64,000 bases of DNA, from assembly GCA_034190875.2 (NCBI GenBank), contig CM067343.1:57390231-57454230 (forward strand). The letters are read 5' to 3'. Origin of the DNA: Urechis unicinctus (taxonomy: Eukaryota > Annelida > Polychaeta > Xenopneusta > Urechidae). The notes below the pieces were generated by a model. That model saw only the letters and a program-made list of their open reading frames with translations, searched no databases and had not been told where the DNA came from. Positions 24,206 to 38,200 of the stretch are shown one piece after another (the stretch's first letter is position 1; each line of letters starts with the position of its first letter). Position numbers and translations under genes: made by a program.

Positions 24206-25396
24206 CTGAAATACAATCCAAAACCTATATTGAAATCCAGGCTAATTTACCTAAATCAAATTAGTATGTAAGTGGTATATAACGAAGAGTCACTTACCTG
24301 CCAAATGGGTCCACAGTACTGACAACCAGCACATTCTACAACACACAACCATAGGGTTACTGCATTAGTCATAAGCAAGTTAAAATAAAGAAAATGCTGG
24401 TTATTTTACTGTGTTTACCTTTTCAATACCTCGAAGAAACTTATCCGTTTTCACATAGTGTTTGTTAGGGTTAGTTATGAGCTCACACAGACGCTGAATA
24501 GTGAATGGTGCACTGAAAACAGAAAAATCAAATGAATGAGAATAAAATATTGGTTAAAAGTCAAACCAAATCAGTTACGTGAAACATCTTATAGTAGAAA
24601 AGTATCACTATAAATGTAATTTTCATAAGAGTTCATTGAAGAGGGAAAGCTATTGTATTTGTTTGTAATATTCTTACCCAGTGAAGAAGTCAATAGCCTT
24701 CAAAAGACGTTTGCGCATCTCGTCAAAGTTGACATTCTCCACGTTTGGACAGGCACTCTGACTGTCTGATGAACAACGCTTGTTGAACTCTTGCATAGCT
24801 TGGTCCATACTCTCCACAAATAGAGGCTTCACGTTGGACCATGGAAATCTGATGACCACATTAACATTGTGAAGACAATAAGACATGAGTTGATATAGTG
24901 AATGGAGATGAATTATTGAAACTTACACCAGGCATATGCAAATAGAACTAGCCCTTGGAATATATGCAACATGACAGTTGTTCATCAACTGCATTGTTTA
25001 CAAACGACTGCACTTAACGACCTTGACCCAAAGCCTCTCAATGGTTCGTATCACAGACATTTGGGCCAGACCAAATCCACTTTCTACCAACCATTCGTCT
25101 CATTTCATATGGCTCTTTGAGATTCTCAAACAATACTTTAAGTCTTTATCAATCCACGTTAGAAACACAACGGAACGAAGGCATACATTGTTTCGCCAGT
25201 GGCAGCAATCTTTCTCAGGTAATCTTGGAGAATAGGAGGGACTTTCCCAGTGGGCTTTCGTCCAAAATCTGTCCACACATAATAAACAAAGCATGAACCA
25301 TTTTTTATGAATAAAGCAAATGTATAATATGCGACAAATCCTTCGTCAATTAGGGTAACCTTCTAATGCCGCGAGTATTTCTTCTTTGCTGTCCAT
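22801..25396 (-). CDS. PPP4R2: protein phosphatase 4 regulatory subunit 2
   Basis: PPP4R2 binds the PP4 catalytic subunit (with R3) and acts in DNA-damage recovery, centrosome function and splicing-factor assembly. Seven minus-strand exons, all phase-consistent: 25396-25360 ([13 protein letters not shown] start), 25268-25187, 24848-24678, 24512-24419, 24335-24298, 24205-23463, 23297-22801 (stop TAA 22803-22801). The product is about 553 aa, longer than the human protein (about 417 aa). The folded N-terminal part matches closely: [73 protein letters not shown]. The C-terminal half is Ser/Asp/Glu-rich and disordered, with a likely nuclear signal MAKRPRLSD. The gene is convergent with the FGD-like gene and complete in the window. 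Confidence 0.95.
24298..25396 (-). CDS. PPP4R2: PPP4R2 conserved N-terminal domain exons
   Basis: The first five exons (37, 82, 171, 94 and 38 nt) carry the whole conserved alpha-helical domain that contacts the PP4 catalytic subunit. The ATG context is TCATCATGG, and the start lies about 50 bp from promoter-like motifs. The phase series 1, 0, 2, 0, 2 (bases left over at each junction: 1, 2, 2, 0, 2) closes correctly into the long sixth exon. Confidence 0.93.
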
Positions 25397-25447
25397 GATG
25401 AGATTATAGCTTAGGAGAATCCACGCCGACGATTTACAAATTTTACG

Positions 25448-25476
25448 AAGATGGCGGCAGTAAGTGACGTCACGTG
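25448..25476 (-). promoter_or_regulatory. PPP4R2: PPP4R2 core promoter motifs
   Basis: Fifty to eighty bases upstream of the PPP4R2 ATG are AAGATGGCGGC (YY1-type), TGACGTCA (full CRE) at 25465-25472 and CACGTG (E-box) at 25471-25476 overlapping it. There is no TATA box. Such a cluster is typical of housekeeping animal promoters. TSS position is inferred, not seen. Confidence 0.6.
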
Positions 25477-25499
25477 GCGCGGTTCATCCACATCAAAAG

Positions 25500-28400
25500 G
25501 GGTGAAAGGTTTTGGAGCGGCGGCATCTCATTCGCGGGGTTACTCATTTGTATAATTTCTTTTCGACCATTTCTTTTAACAAAACTTAATAAAACATCAA
25601 TCGAAGCACCGTTTTGTTGTTTGTTTTACCATAGACGGGATCTTGGCGTATTTGTCTTATAGAAATAATATAGGCATTCTATTCTTTTTTTGTTCTTGGA
25701 TTATCTTTATAAAAATATTTTCATTTCTGTTAATATTTGCATTCTGCGATATCAACAAGCCTTTCAGGGCAAGTAAATATGCTTTACATGTACTACTTGG
25801 AAGTTGAATTGAATAATAGAGATATATTCCATGTCGATTTTAGTCAAAACGCATATAACTAATTGTAATAGTAATCTACGTCAAAATAAGCATGCGACAT
25901 GTAATTTATTAAAAAGAACACCAGCACCCGTTTCAATTTTTCACTTTTGAGCATTATATTTTTATACCAAGTTACGATTAAAGTACCCCCTAATGTGCAT
26001 TTGTCTAGTACATTTACACCCCCCGGTGGAAGAGTCTATATCGGCATCGCCGTTTCTTGGCGAATGCGATCCAGCCAAAAACAAAACCGTCACAGTTAGT
26101 TGAACCTGATCAATTATTTGCCTTGATGCAGACAAACTCCGGAAACGGTTATTCAAGCATATCACAACATACAAACAAATCGATTAAATCAACCGATTTA
26201 TACAGCCGATAGATCAGCCTATGTGATTTCATTCCGTGGGCCAATACACTTGGTGATTTCATTTTGATTGATCCGTCAGGTGAGTCCCAAGTTCAATCAA
26301 TGCCTGTCAGTTGTCATTGGCTCGTTGAGCCCCCAACTGGTCGTGCTTTATCTGTTCTCCACGCAGGGTGTTCACCTACCTGTATTATGTGACATTACAT
26401 AGTGCGCTTGTCGCCGATATGAAATCGATACTTTGGACCACTCTTCTGTTGAGGAGCTGGGTGTTTTTTAATGTGCCGACTCCCCTAGCTTAAAAGTTAA
26501 ATTTAACTGATTGATACCGGTATGGCAAATAGCGCTACAACAGCATCAATACCGGCGAACTGTCTGCCTTGCTTGATTGCAATTTGGCTTGTTATTCACT
26601 AGATGTATATTGCATTCCCGACTTTTATTTGTCTTCAGTCTTATGGAACAGTCTCTGTTGTTTTGATGCATACCTATGACATTTCTCAGCCAAGTACTTA
26701 AACACCAAAGAAGTGGCCAGGAGATATTGTTGAGTCAAAGAGGAGCCATGGTTAATAAATGTGACCTGTTAGGGCTCCATGTTAATTTTTTACCCTTGAT
26801 TATTCTGATAAACTTGATTGTTGGAATAATATAGGGTATTGTGAAATGCTCCCCTGTTGAGTCGTGGAACTAACCTGTGCCAAGCTATCATGGTACAACC
26901 ATACCTTTGGTATTGAACCATAATAGACAAGCTCTGTTTCTCCATCCCATGACCACACTGCAGCCATTGGCACTACGCTGGTAGTATCAGTGGAAATTGC
27001 TCGAATCAACCTGCATTTTAATTTCATTGGTAATGTGAAATACCTGATGGGCTGTTATATATTCTCACTATTGCCGACTGGTGAGTGGTCCCATTCATCA
27101 TTGATTCTGTCACAACTTGCTCATACTCAAATCATATTCTGAAACGACCAAAGGAAAACATAGTCTTGTGTTTTGCACCCTGTAATATATGTCTTACTTT
27201 GATTAGTTGAGGATCTGTATTACACAGTAACGGTCACTGATTGGCTAGCACTGCATAATAGGTCAGTGTTGTGATAGTCTGTTGTTTTCTTCGCCTAGAT
27301 TCAACATGAATAAGCATGCATAATTATGGTAGGTGTAGCTGTCATAAATAGCTGTTCTCATGAAACATTTTTGCAATGTTCTGTTATCGTTTCTACTGTG
27401 GTATGCATCTGTTATTAAATGACCCTGGAGTAAACGTTTGTGGTCAATTGAGTACTGTGGACGAGATGGGCCAGCTGTTACCCCTCGGTCTGTGTAGTCT
27501 TGTGTGCTATAGGATATACCACATTTAATGCTTTGTATGTGTTCCCAACACATGTTGCGTATGGCGTATATCAATAGCCTGATCGGGTCTGCTCATCATT
27601 TGTACAAATTGCTCTGCCGATCGTGAAAATGTCGTGCTCTCGACATCATTATGTGATATACATTATGACACATATCATTGCGCATGGAATAAATCACTGC
27701 AGATGCCAAGTTGACATCGATACGTTCTCCGTGCCTTGCGGCCGGTAAGATCGGAACACCTGCGATCTTTACCTCACCGTGGGTGCTGTTTCCAATTGAT
27801 CCTGATTGCACAGATGACTCTAAGGGTGGGACCTTATTTGCTAATGTTAGTTGTTCACGATATCAGTCGTGCAATCTGTGCTCTTACTTGTTAACCACGC
27901 GCCACTACAGCTCAAGGTTAAACGGAGACTAGAATGTGATTCTTCTTGTACGTATAGTCTATGCATAACAGCAGTTAAAAGGGAGAGGCGTTTTATGACT
28001 CGAGTGCCTGTGTTGTGCATAACTGATCATAGGTTAAGCACATGCGGTGCGTTGATGCATTACCTGGCTCTCAGTGACGGCGTTCTCGCACTGGTGGTGA
28101 CATTCAAAGGGACATTGAGCTAGTGTAGCATAGTGTGTTGTTAAACGAATATACAGAGTGTGTAATGACAGAAATATTATTAGACTCCGTGTAGCGATGA
28201 CCAGCTTAATGAGTGTATTTTTTCTTATTTGACCCAGTTGTGACTCCTGTATGTGTTATGTCATGGGGCTTGTTGTTGGTGTGAGGCGGTTTATCAAACC
28301 AAATGTGCAACTAGGTTCACTGGTACCGGATGTGGTACCCGAGTCGTACACACATGTGTAAATCGGTCATGTCAACTCAATCCCAATATTGGTTGCCCCG

Positions 28401-29215
28401 ATGTAGCAAATGAAAGAAATCAATATGAGTAATTGGTAAACACTAGCACGCTGTCATGATGTGGATTATTGCTGATGTTCTGAACAGTAAATGTCTTTGG
28501 GGGGATATTCCATCAATGCACCAGTTAGGTAACTTATTCTCTACATAACCACATAGGTAAGCACTCTATTAAAGCTGATATCGGAAGCTCTTGTGACAAT
28601 TTCGTTATGAACTGTTCGTGAACGAAAACTATTTAAGCCGTTAACCCGACACGGATTCACGTTCTTTTGTCAACCATGGACTGCTTTATTTGTGGCTATT
28701 CTTGGAATGAGGGGTCTCGACTGCGTGAAATAGGGTTCAGCTGTGGTGAATGAATGCGGTCAATCTAGAGGGTCTGTCCGATGAATTGCCTCCATATTAA
28801 CCCATGATAGCCATATATGGCGGCGTTATGTGATTCTGTGAGAACGGGCGGGACTCCAGTGTAGAGGAAGGTAAGGGGCCCTCAGCGGACGTCTTATTTC
28901 CCACGTCTAGGCGGGGCATTGATCGGTGTACCTGGCCACTGACGAGTGCTACTCATAGGAGAGTCATATCGAGTGGGAGAGTGATAAGATACGCTCGGTT
29001 GATGATAACCCGAGCCTGCCTACCTCGCCGATCAATGAGATATTATCGTGTAGCGATGATCTGTAGCCGAATTCACATTAGTCTGCATATGAGAGCATTT
29101 ATTGGGGCGTATTGATGTAGCGTCGGTATGTGTACAAGTCTGTCAGGTGTTTTAGTATCCCCATTAACGGAGCTGTGCCGTTCCAATCATTGAAGTCTGT
29201 ATGTGTTTGACGCAG
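25500..29215. other. intergenic interval, no gene recognised
   Basis: ORFs are short and scattered. I found no exon with convincing borders plus protein character. A short dispersed repeat (27979-28020) is listed separately. Confidence 0.45.
27979..28020 (+). repeat. dispersed repeat copy 1 (GGCGTTTTATGACTCGAG)
   Basis: About 42 bp around GGCGTTTTATGACTCGAG, continuing CCTGTGTTGTGCAT, matches the reverse complement of 50551-50592 with few differences. This indicates a family of interspersed elements (a SINE or a DNA-element end), of which only a short piece is recognised here. Confidence 0.55.
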
Positions 29216-29265
29216 GTGTAGGTGATAGCATACGGGACATACCAGAACAGATTGACATGGTGACG
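29216..29265 (+). CDS. orphan exon-like segment, possible alternative 5' exon
   Basis: Fifty bases flanked by GACGCAG and a strong donor ACG/GTAAGT read VGDSIRDIPEQIDMVT in the only open frame. It enters in phase 1 and exits in phase 0, the phase needed to join exon 32072-32266 of the PH-actin gene. It could therefore be an upstream or alternative exon of that gene, used in place of 31015-31104. The evidence is only splice signals and protein-like composition. Confidence 0.35.
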
Positions 29266-31014
29266 GTAAGTCAGTTCCTCTTGTCATTTCACTCCTAGCG
29301 CATTCGCCAGGCCTGTAGTTCAGTTTAGCATTGTGCTACATGATTCACAGAGCACCAGACCCTGTGTACTAATACAAATCACTTTCGCGTTAAAACCGCT
29401 GCATCGATTACTACTACTTCATGAAACCTATGAGAAGTAACAACCTTTTTGTGCAACCTTTCGTGGTATAGCGATCACCCAGCTACTTGTGCATCTAAAA
29501 ATGCAACCTATTGCTACATTCTCCGATTGCGCCGGCTTCAGTTACCTATTCCGGTAGCCGCTCAGTTTGTCCATGCGCAGGCGAATGAGCTTAGATTAAA
29601 TCTTCGACAATGTCTGCATGTTTAAAACACAATACGCGAATACATACGCGGCCATGCTATCAACTGTGAGCGTGTTCCACATTGATTATGGATCCCTGTT
29701 TTGATGGATTTGCAATTCAATGCACATATCTTCATCAAAATAGTTCAACTGACGTCAGCATGCCCCAGACAGCGAATGATCCGTACAGAAAAACCATCGC
29801 AACGACAATCACTCCGATACATACATGTTTTTCCGAGCGCTTGTCTGCTGGATTTATTGTACAAACAATGATGTACACTCTGGTGGTATCTGCCCATCCA
29901 GTTGGAAACCTTACTTGGGATTCGTGTGCCTATGTTTATTGCCCAAGAATTATTTATACTCTCAGAAGACATTTTCTTATAATACAGGTTGATACAGGTA
30001 CAAGATGAAGTACTGTATTGACAAGAAAACCTATCAACATGGCTGCCAAATATGTCTTTGAATCTACCCCTATCCGTATTTTCCAACCCCTCCATTCATT
30101 CTAATCATAAATCGCAGGTAAACAAGTCGATCGTCTAGGTTCACCTGTGATTGGCTGGGGATTAGTCTATGTCACCTGGCCCTGTTTATATACCTGTATC
30201 TCTGTAGGTGTTATCCATGGCACCAGGTTAATTGTGACCGTATGAGCTCACCTGCTCTGGCGTACGTACGGTGACGCGCAGGTGTTTCTTCTCTCATATA
30301 CGGCACCTATCTACTTCTCATTGAGAGTGACTGATACAAGTGATGTCATAACTGGATAAGATCATAATTAAGATGTTAATTGTTGTGGATTGATCTACCC
30401 TGAGACGATTGACCGCGTGTCATCCTTGTCAAACGCGCGTCTCTAGTACCGAACCGTCGAGGCGGAGGACGCTATTTCGTGTCGGTCATATACTAACGCG
30501 CACCTGCCTGGCCTGCCGGATAATTTGACCACGATGTGATGACGAGTGATAAAACCAAGTTTAGATCAAAATTACTTTAAGCTGGTCAACATTGATATAC
30601 ACACTCTACCAAAAAAATTGCAGAAATGAATTGTATTCCGTGGTATTTCAGATCGATGTGGTATGTATTGGAAGTGCGATTGGCCTTCTGTTTTATATCT
30701 GTGGACTCATTTAGAATGATCTCAAAGTCTAAATCATCATGGTCGGTTAGAGTACGCTAACGCTTGTCGCATTATTTCACACAATGGCCTCTGGCATAAG
30801 CAGTGGGTCTTCGTGAGTCCTTGTTCACTTGATTGTTCCGCCTACAAAGCTCACTCTTTCCCAGCATGTTTTCATCATATTGTTACTATTTCCGCTGTTA
30901 TAGTTTAGTAATTTCCTGTGCAGCGATGTCATTATTATGATATGATTTGAATTTAGGTTCCGAAGTAGTGCATTTTCTGGTCGGTACGAATGGTCAATAG
31001 AGAGGCTGCTATCA
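29266..31014. other. interval before the PH-actin gene
   Basis: No further exon is recognised. It presumably holds the promoter of the PH-actin gene. The region 30230-30500 is richer in CpG (for example ACGCGCGTCTC and TAACGCGCACC) than its surroundings, a possible promoter-like patch. Confidence 0.35.
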
Positions 31015-32266
31015 ATGGCAATGGAACCGGAAATGAATCCGACGCCGCTGCTGACGTGCGCAGACGACGAGTATGATAGCAGGTTGCAGAAGATGAGTAT
31101 CAAAGTAAGTCAACTTCTTAAAGAAATATCAACCACGCCACTTATGTAACCTACTTCTTGTCTCTGGGTACTTTGTTATCCCAGTCCCACCTCCATCCCA
31201 CTGAATCTTTCTTCACCCCACTACCCGACAGAATCCACATCATATTAGTAACATTGGTGTGACAGGTTGACATTCTCAGCCAAGGTCAAGGACACACAAG
31301 ATGAGTGTTGTCGGTTATTGTCCCATCCTTTACCTGGCACCAGTTGGGATGTGTTAATTGTGAGAAGGCTCGAGGGGAAATCATGATTTGCCAATTGAAC
31401 TCATTCTGTGGACATTTCCTTGTTGAGAGTTGTTGTGTGGTGGAGTGAGTATGAGCCAAGACCGTGTGTTTGATGTGTCTTGCTTGCTGTTGGCTCCAGG
31501 CGGCCTTTATGACGTGCTGGCTGGTGACGCGTTACGTTCACCAAACAACTATAATGGGCACTAACTTTGCGGCCGCTTATAGCTCTATTACACCTGGGCT
31601 GATTGCGGTCAGTGATGGGGTGTCGCCGGGGTGTAGTGTCATTAAGGGCGGGAGGTGGGTTGGTCGAGTTGAAGGGCTTGATGTAGACAGCATGTTGACT
31701 TACTGACCTCCGTTGTGTGGTAGTTGATGTTGTTGGCAGTGGACATGGGTGGGTGGAATTGAATGTGTCAACAGACAACCGTAATGTGTGTTCTCGGCCA
31801 AGACTTCAAAGGTCATAAAGTGTGAAGCATTCGATTCTTTTGTGGAAAATTGGGTTCTCTCTTGCAGCATTAGACAGGGCTGTGGATGGTTTGATTAACA
31901 TATGGCACACAATATTTACTACTGAAACCTAGCCTTACAGGAATAATGGAATGAAGCGTCCGGCCATGTGAAACCTTGCAATTACCCGTGAAACACAAAA
32001 CATACCTTTGAGTGTGTTTGGCACTTTGGAGTTATTTGATTAGTCCAACTGACATACTACAATGTTTTCAGGACCTGGTGGTGACCATATCAGCTCTACA
32101 GAATGAGATGTCCACACAACAGAGCCGCTTTGACGAACTGGGAACGCAACTAGCTAACCTGGACGACCCCAACACAGACGAGGGATGCCGCTTGTCCGAG
32201 GAGATGCTACTATGTCAAGGCCAACTGTCACTGCTCATGGCTCGTAATGTCAAGTGCTTCTCTCTG
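31015..32266 (+). CDS. PH-actin gene: N-terminal coiled-coil exons
   Basis: Exon 31015-31104 starts MAMEPEMNPTPLLTCADD and ends RLQKMSIK at a GTAAGT donor. An in-frame ATG six bases further is equally possible. Exon 32072-32266 gives DLVVTISALQNEMSTQQSRF, DELGTQLANLDD, LSEEMLLCQGQLSLLMARN, with hydrophobic residues every three to four positions, typical of a coiled coil. The frame is open upstream of the ATG to an AG at 30956, so an earlier exon cannot be excluded. Confidence 0.7.
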
Positions 32267-35200
32267 GTGAGTTACCTGACTCCTGTTATCAGTTACCTGA
32301 TGCCTTTTATGAGTTACCAGAAGCCTGTAATGAGTTACCTGACACATGTTATCAGTTAACAGACATCTGTTATCAGTTACCTGACAGCTATTATAAGTAA
32401 CAATACACCTGTTATGAGTTACCTGACGAATGTTACAAGTTACCTGATGCCTGTTATAAGTTACCTGACACCTGTTATAAGTTACCTGACACCTGTTATA
32501 AGTTTCCTGATGCCTGTTATAAGTTATATGACGCCTGTTATAAGTTACATGATGCCTTTTATGTTATGAGTTACAAGACACCTGTAATGATTTACCTGAC
32601 GCCTGTTATGAGTTACTGTAGCATGTTATGAGTTACAAGATACCTATTATGGATTACTTAACACCTGTTCTAAGTAACCTGAGGCCTGTTATTGGTTACC
32701 TGATGCCTGTTATGAGTTACCTGACACCTGTTATGATTTACCTGAGGCCTGTAGATCATCAGCTTTATTTTATTTGGTAAATGATAGCAGTTCTATTTGT
32801 GTTAATTTATCATCAGTAACTTTTCACAATGGGGGAGGCTCTGATTAGGCCTCATGCCGTGTGTACCCAGGCACTATACTCGGTTCTGGCGGGGATCTAA
32901 TCACTGTGGGTCTGTAGTTATATCGTATAAGAGTGGTACGCATTGAGTGTATGAAACGTGAAGTTGAACTTTGGTGCTGTGTGCGACCAAGTAGATATTA
33001 ACGAGTCCTCTCAACGTTTATTGATGGTAGCTTGCCATGTGGTCACGTGGTCACGCCCTCGCCAAGATGGTGGCAAGCGATCGACTAGGTAGATAATTGT
33101 ACACCCATGTTCGGTTGGTTTTGTGGATACAGACGTTGGTGTGTTCCAATATATAACATGGGCATTGATTAAGTCTTCTCGAGTGCAATACGAACTGGGA
33201 ACACTGTTGTTATAGATTGAATGGGATTCGTTTCCTGCTCTCTGTGTGCCCAGTGTTGAGGAGAGATGTAAGTATAGTCTTTATAGCTGTTATCTGGGAG
33301 CAGGAAGTCATGCAGACTACCTGTGATCAGTCTACCTGTATTCAGTCAATCTATCTATTATCAGGTAGCCTACCTGTTATCAAGCAGCATACCTGCAGCC
33401 TACCAGTAATCAGGCTGTCTATCTGTATTCAGGCGGCCTACCTGTAATCATGCAGTCAACGTGTTATCAGGATGTTAACCTGTAATCAGCTAGCCTACCT
33501 GTAATCAGGTTGTCTACCTAGAATCAGTCAGTCTGTCTCTAATTAGACTATATTTCCTGTAAGCAGAATGTCAACCTGTAATCAGGATGTCAACCTGTAA
33601 TCAGGCAGCTTTCCTGTAAACAGGACAGGTAATCTTTCTGTACAAAATCATCATACCTGAGCTTGCACTTACTTGTAGAGTTTTGTTTTGTTTCCTGCTG
33701 TGCATGTTATTAATCGCCGTTTATTGCGCCGCTTGCGTGTTGGTGAGAGCGACTGAGCACCCTTGTGTTACTGGTTGCCATTTATCATGGGTTCTATCTG
33801 ATGCCTTGTTGGCGGGCTTCATTGAAAATTTAAAATATCATATGTGAAACTGCCAAAAATAACATTTGAAAACTATTAACATCCAAATTATAGGCATAAG
33901 CCCCTTAAAACATTCGCCATATACCGCGTGTATTGATCTTCCGACAGTCTTTCACACCTTTGTGTTTAAAGACATCCGTACCTAGCCTTCTACTCCCTCT
34001 CGTATCAGCCAGTCTCACCTCGGACCTGGGTAATATCACCGTTCGTTTGTTCGTATTGTACTGCCTGCCTATTGATTGTGTTATTTACGAGCGTTCTCCA
34101 CTAGCCGTAAAAAGTCATTTTGACCGTGATAACTCATCTGTAGGAGTTAGTGTGGTGGTGGGTGTATAGGCTATGACGTATCCCGCCGCACCAAGCTTTA
34201 ACAAGAGGCTAGCCCCACCTAGACTTAATACAGACTGTTATTATGACTCACATTATAAACCGCTTACCTTACGCAGGTCGATCGGGGACAATTCGCCCCT
34301 GCTAGTCCTAATCGTGTCTGGCATGTCAGACGAAGCCATGTTTTGGCATGTAAAACACACGAGGTGCTGTGTATAGATCGAGTTGGTGTGTTGCGTGGCG
34401 GGTGGAATTAACGTAGAGAGATGCCGGGGTCCCACGTGTGCGGCCCGTCCCGCGTCGCGGGGTCCCACGTGTGCGGCCCGTCCCGCGTCGCTGTGCATGC
34501 AATCCTTACACGGGCATATACAAGATTTTGTTCGCCATCTTGTCATTCGCATTGGTTAATTCGTCGCAGTTGAGAGGATACGGTAAAGATAGGGCGGGCA
34601 AATGGAGCGTGTGGAGTACTGCTTGTGTAACGTCACTTTGATCTGGTCCGCGGCTTCGAGGCGTCTCGTTATGACGTCACCACATTAAAGCGCGCTCGCT
34701 GCTGCTGTTGTTGTTGCTGCTGCTGTTTCTTGTGACTGCGCTGCATGTATCATATGTATTTCCTGCGTTGCTGTTGTCTTTTCTTTACCATATTCGTACA
34801 TACTGTTCATCAGTGGTAAACAAACAGTTCATAGCCCAGTTTTTCTTCACTAAGTCTTCACCGATTCGTTTGGTACACAGGGCAAAATTGATAAGGGTAG
34901 AGTTTTAAAGGGAATACATATGTATAAGTCATTGTAATGTGTAGTTATACTGTACATATAAGTATGTGATGTGATTGTGTTGCAGCAAGCAGCCAATGAA
35001 AACAAGCAGCTGCTAGCTGGTCTGCAAGACAACTCCACAGAACTCGGTGTTCACCTGGACGCTAATGACACTCACAACGTTGCTGGGAACAAGTCTATGG
35101 TGCACTCACACCCACTACAAAATGGTGCTACCCTGTTGGATGTAACTTCTGATGCTAACAGCCACCAGCCCACAAAGTCACCTTTGGAATCTGTGTCAAA

Positions 35201-38200
35201 ACAAACTTCAGTCGATAGTAACAAGTCAGCATCCGTGAATATTTGTGATTCAGACCCAGACGTGATAACTGAATCCAAGGTTGTTAAGCACACAACATTT
35301 GTGGTACGCAGTGGTAGCAACATGGCTACCAATGAAGCCCCATCAGGGGACGCTAGTGATGAGAAGATCAACTTCTCCTCAGCTAGGAGTATGTTTGAGG
35401 GCAGTGGAGGTGCTGCCAAAGTTGGTGGTGCCTCTCGCAAGTTCAGTGTGCCTGCCAATGCTAAACTTGTGTCCAGTCATTCTCCACCAGTTAATCTACC
35501 TGCAGATAAACAGCTAATGCCGCAACAGGATACAGGGGGCATCTCAAAGACAGCCATGGTGAGTACATCAAAGCAGGATACAGGGGCTGTTTCAAAGGCA
35601 CCCCCTGCTGTTGATTCACATGTTGATGAGACTGATATCGCTCCGAGACGCAAGAGTGTGCATGCAGCCATTCCTCATCCCAACAGTAACGGAGCTCAGA
35701 AATCGGCTAAAGCCGCCCCCTGGCAACAACAGTTGAAAAAACTGGCACGTAATGATTTTTCTGTTGCTAAATCGTCACAAAGCATGAATAATATGCCGCT
35801 AGGCAAGTCAGGCCACAGTGGGCCAGTCAAGGTGATTCCTAAAAGTGCCTCATCACATGGGGAGATGTCCACATCACAACCTCAGCCTGTTACAACAACA
35901 AAAGCTCCCCAGGTGAATGCTCCATGGAAATCACAGACTAGTGCTCAACCTACAAGCAAGGTAACCAACAATACTGCACCCAAGGCAAGTGCTGGCGTTC
36001 CTCATACGAATGGCATGGCAGCTGCTGCAAGGTCTATGGATGCCCCCAAACAAACTGATAAGACTGGTGGGATGGTGAAAGAGAATGGTGTTGCTCCAGG
36101 TGTAACCAAGACTGATGCTGGCCATGCAGGTGAGTATATCAGTTGTTACCTGGAACAGGTGTCTCAATATGATGTAACTGTCATTACCTGATTGGACGAG
36201 GGTTTCACTATCATTGTTGAGGCATTTGATGTATCAACCTACAGCCATTATTGAGTTGCTTTCCAGAAGAAAACTGGATTTGAATTGATTCTGAAGAAGA
36301 TGGAACGATTAGACATATGCTCATTTGTTATTCTCCTCGGCCCATATTGGCGTGTGCTGTTTGTGAGACCTGGTGGAAAACTGTAGGGGCTTAGTCTATG
36401 GGCCTGTTTTGCTAGTTCAATGACTTTGTGTCACCACACCCTTACTGATATATAAATAGTCAGGGTCAGGGATGACAGCAGATTAACTTCGGCCTTGATG
36501 CCTCAAGTATCGGCCATAGTGTTAGTAACCACTGTGCATTGACCAAGATAAGTTAGTAATTACTCACACTGGCAGGACATTATCACCATAAATATGCAGT
36601 CTGATATGGCATCAAAGTTTTATGTCCCCAACATTTCTCTCAGTAAATGAATTGCATGCTGTTATTGTGAATCACCTGGTATGGCATGGTGTAAGCTGTG
36701 GTGATGATGGCAAATGTGAGCCTGTGAAGTTAGTGGTCAAAGCTACCTGTTCTTGCAGTATAAGTTGAACACCTGATCAACTTGCAATGATACCATCTGC
36801 TAGAAAGATTGATTGATCTATGTTTTTTAATATATGAGATAGATTTGCTGGTAATGTTCTATCAATTGCTCACCGAGTCCTAACCATAAGTGACTGAACC
36901 GTTAAATCATCACACGACAAAGCCACATTAAACATCATTTTCTGATCACTAAAATGCTGTATTTTGCATTACTTTTACATGTGATATGACCCCGGGCAAC
37001 TGTTTTAACCTGACCTTGATCCAACACGGTTTTATGTTCATCCTTACTCACATTAACTGTTGACAGTATCACCCACAACTCTGTTTCTGTTCCTATGTAA
37101 CACAATAGCCCGTCAACCAACGACCTCAGCTCCCACCATCACGCCCCCACACCCCGCCGTGGTACACCTCTCCCACAGTGCCATCACCCCCAGTGCTGTA
37201 CATTCGGAGACAGACCGCATCTACCGCCCCTCCAGCCCTGGCCCGTCCACCTCGTCCGTATCCTCGTCTGTTTCTGGTGTGGGTGTCGATGACAAGCAGC
37301 CAGTGAGGGCCAGCAAGAGGGTGGCGGCTCTCTATATGTCAGAGAAACAACATGGTCATGGTGATATGGACCCAGACGAGAAAGTACGTGACCGAATTAC
37401 CCTCAAAGACTGGGACCCTGTGAGTGATAGCCACTGGTATTCCATTGTATGGTTACATTGTATGCTTTGTCAGATTCTTGCATATAATGGTCATATGTTC
37501 AACTTGTGGTTTCATCCAGTCTCAATATTTTGTCCTTGCGCAACTGCTTACCTGAACTAGCTGGTATGATTAACATCATGTCAAGCGATCAAGCAATACA
37601 GGTAAATCATGGGATGTCTCCCCAGATTTGGCATACAACCTGTTATGTTGATTCCCCATGTTGTTGTGGTTACAGACCAAGCTGTTGAGCGAGCTCTATG
37701 AAGTCAAGTTGATCCCTGACGTGAGTTCTCTTTTGCTGTTGTGGGAGTTTTGCATGATGTTGACTGTTGAATTAGCCGCAGTCTTCAGACATATTTCAAT
37801 GTGTTACAGGATTCAGCATCTACGAGTTACATTAGTATAGAAGGCTACCTGGAAAAGCTGCCTCTCAACAAACGCAAGGCTACTCTGTTGAAGACGTGGA
37901 AACGCCGCTACTTCAAGCTGTCACAAGGAAGTCTCTACTATTACGAGGTCAGTATTTCTCTTTGGTGCCGTTACAGTACTACACCTACCTTTCTAACTCA
38001 TTCTCTGACCAACGCTCTCAATTACTCTGTTGGCAAAAACACATTCAGTTGCATGCTGCCAGTGTTGTATTGGTAGATATGGCACCAAATCTAGTACAGG
38101 TTCTCTCTCTCCAAGATTAAACTCCAGTATTGATTTGAGGTAAATGATTAGTCTTCTAATAAGATGTAACATGTTGATTGTGATCATTTCCCTGCCCACT

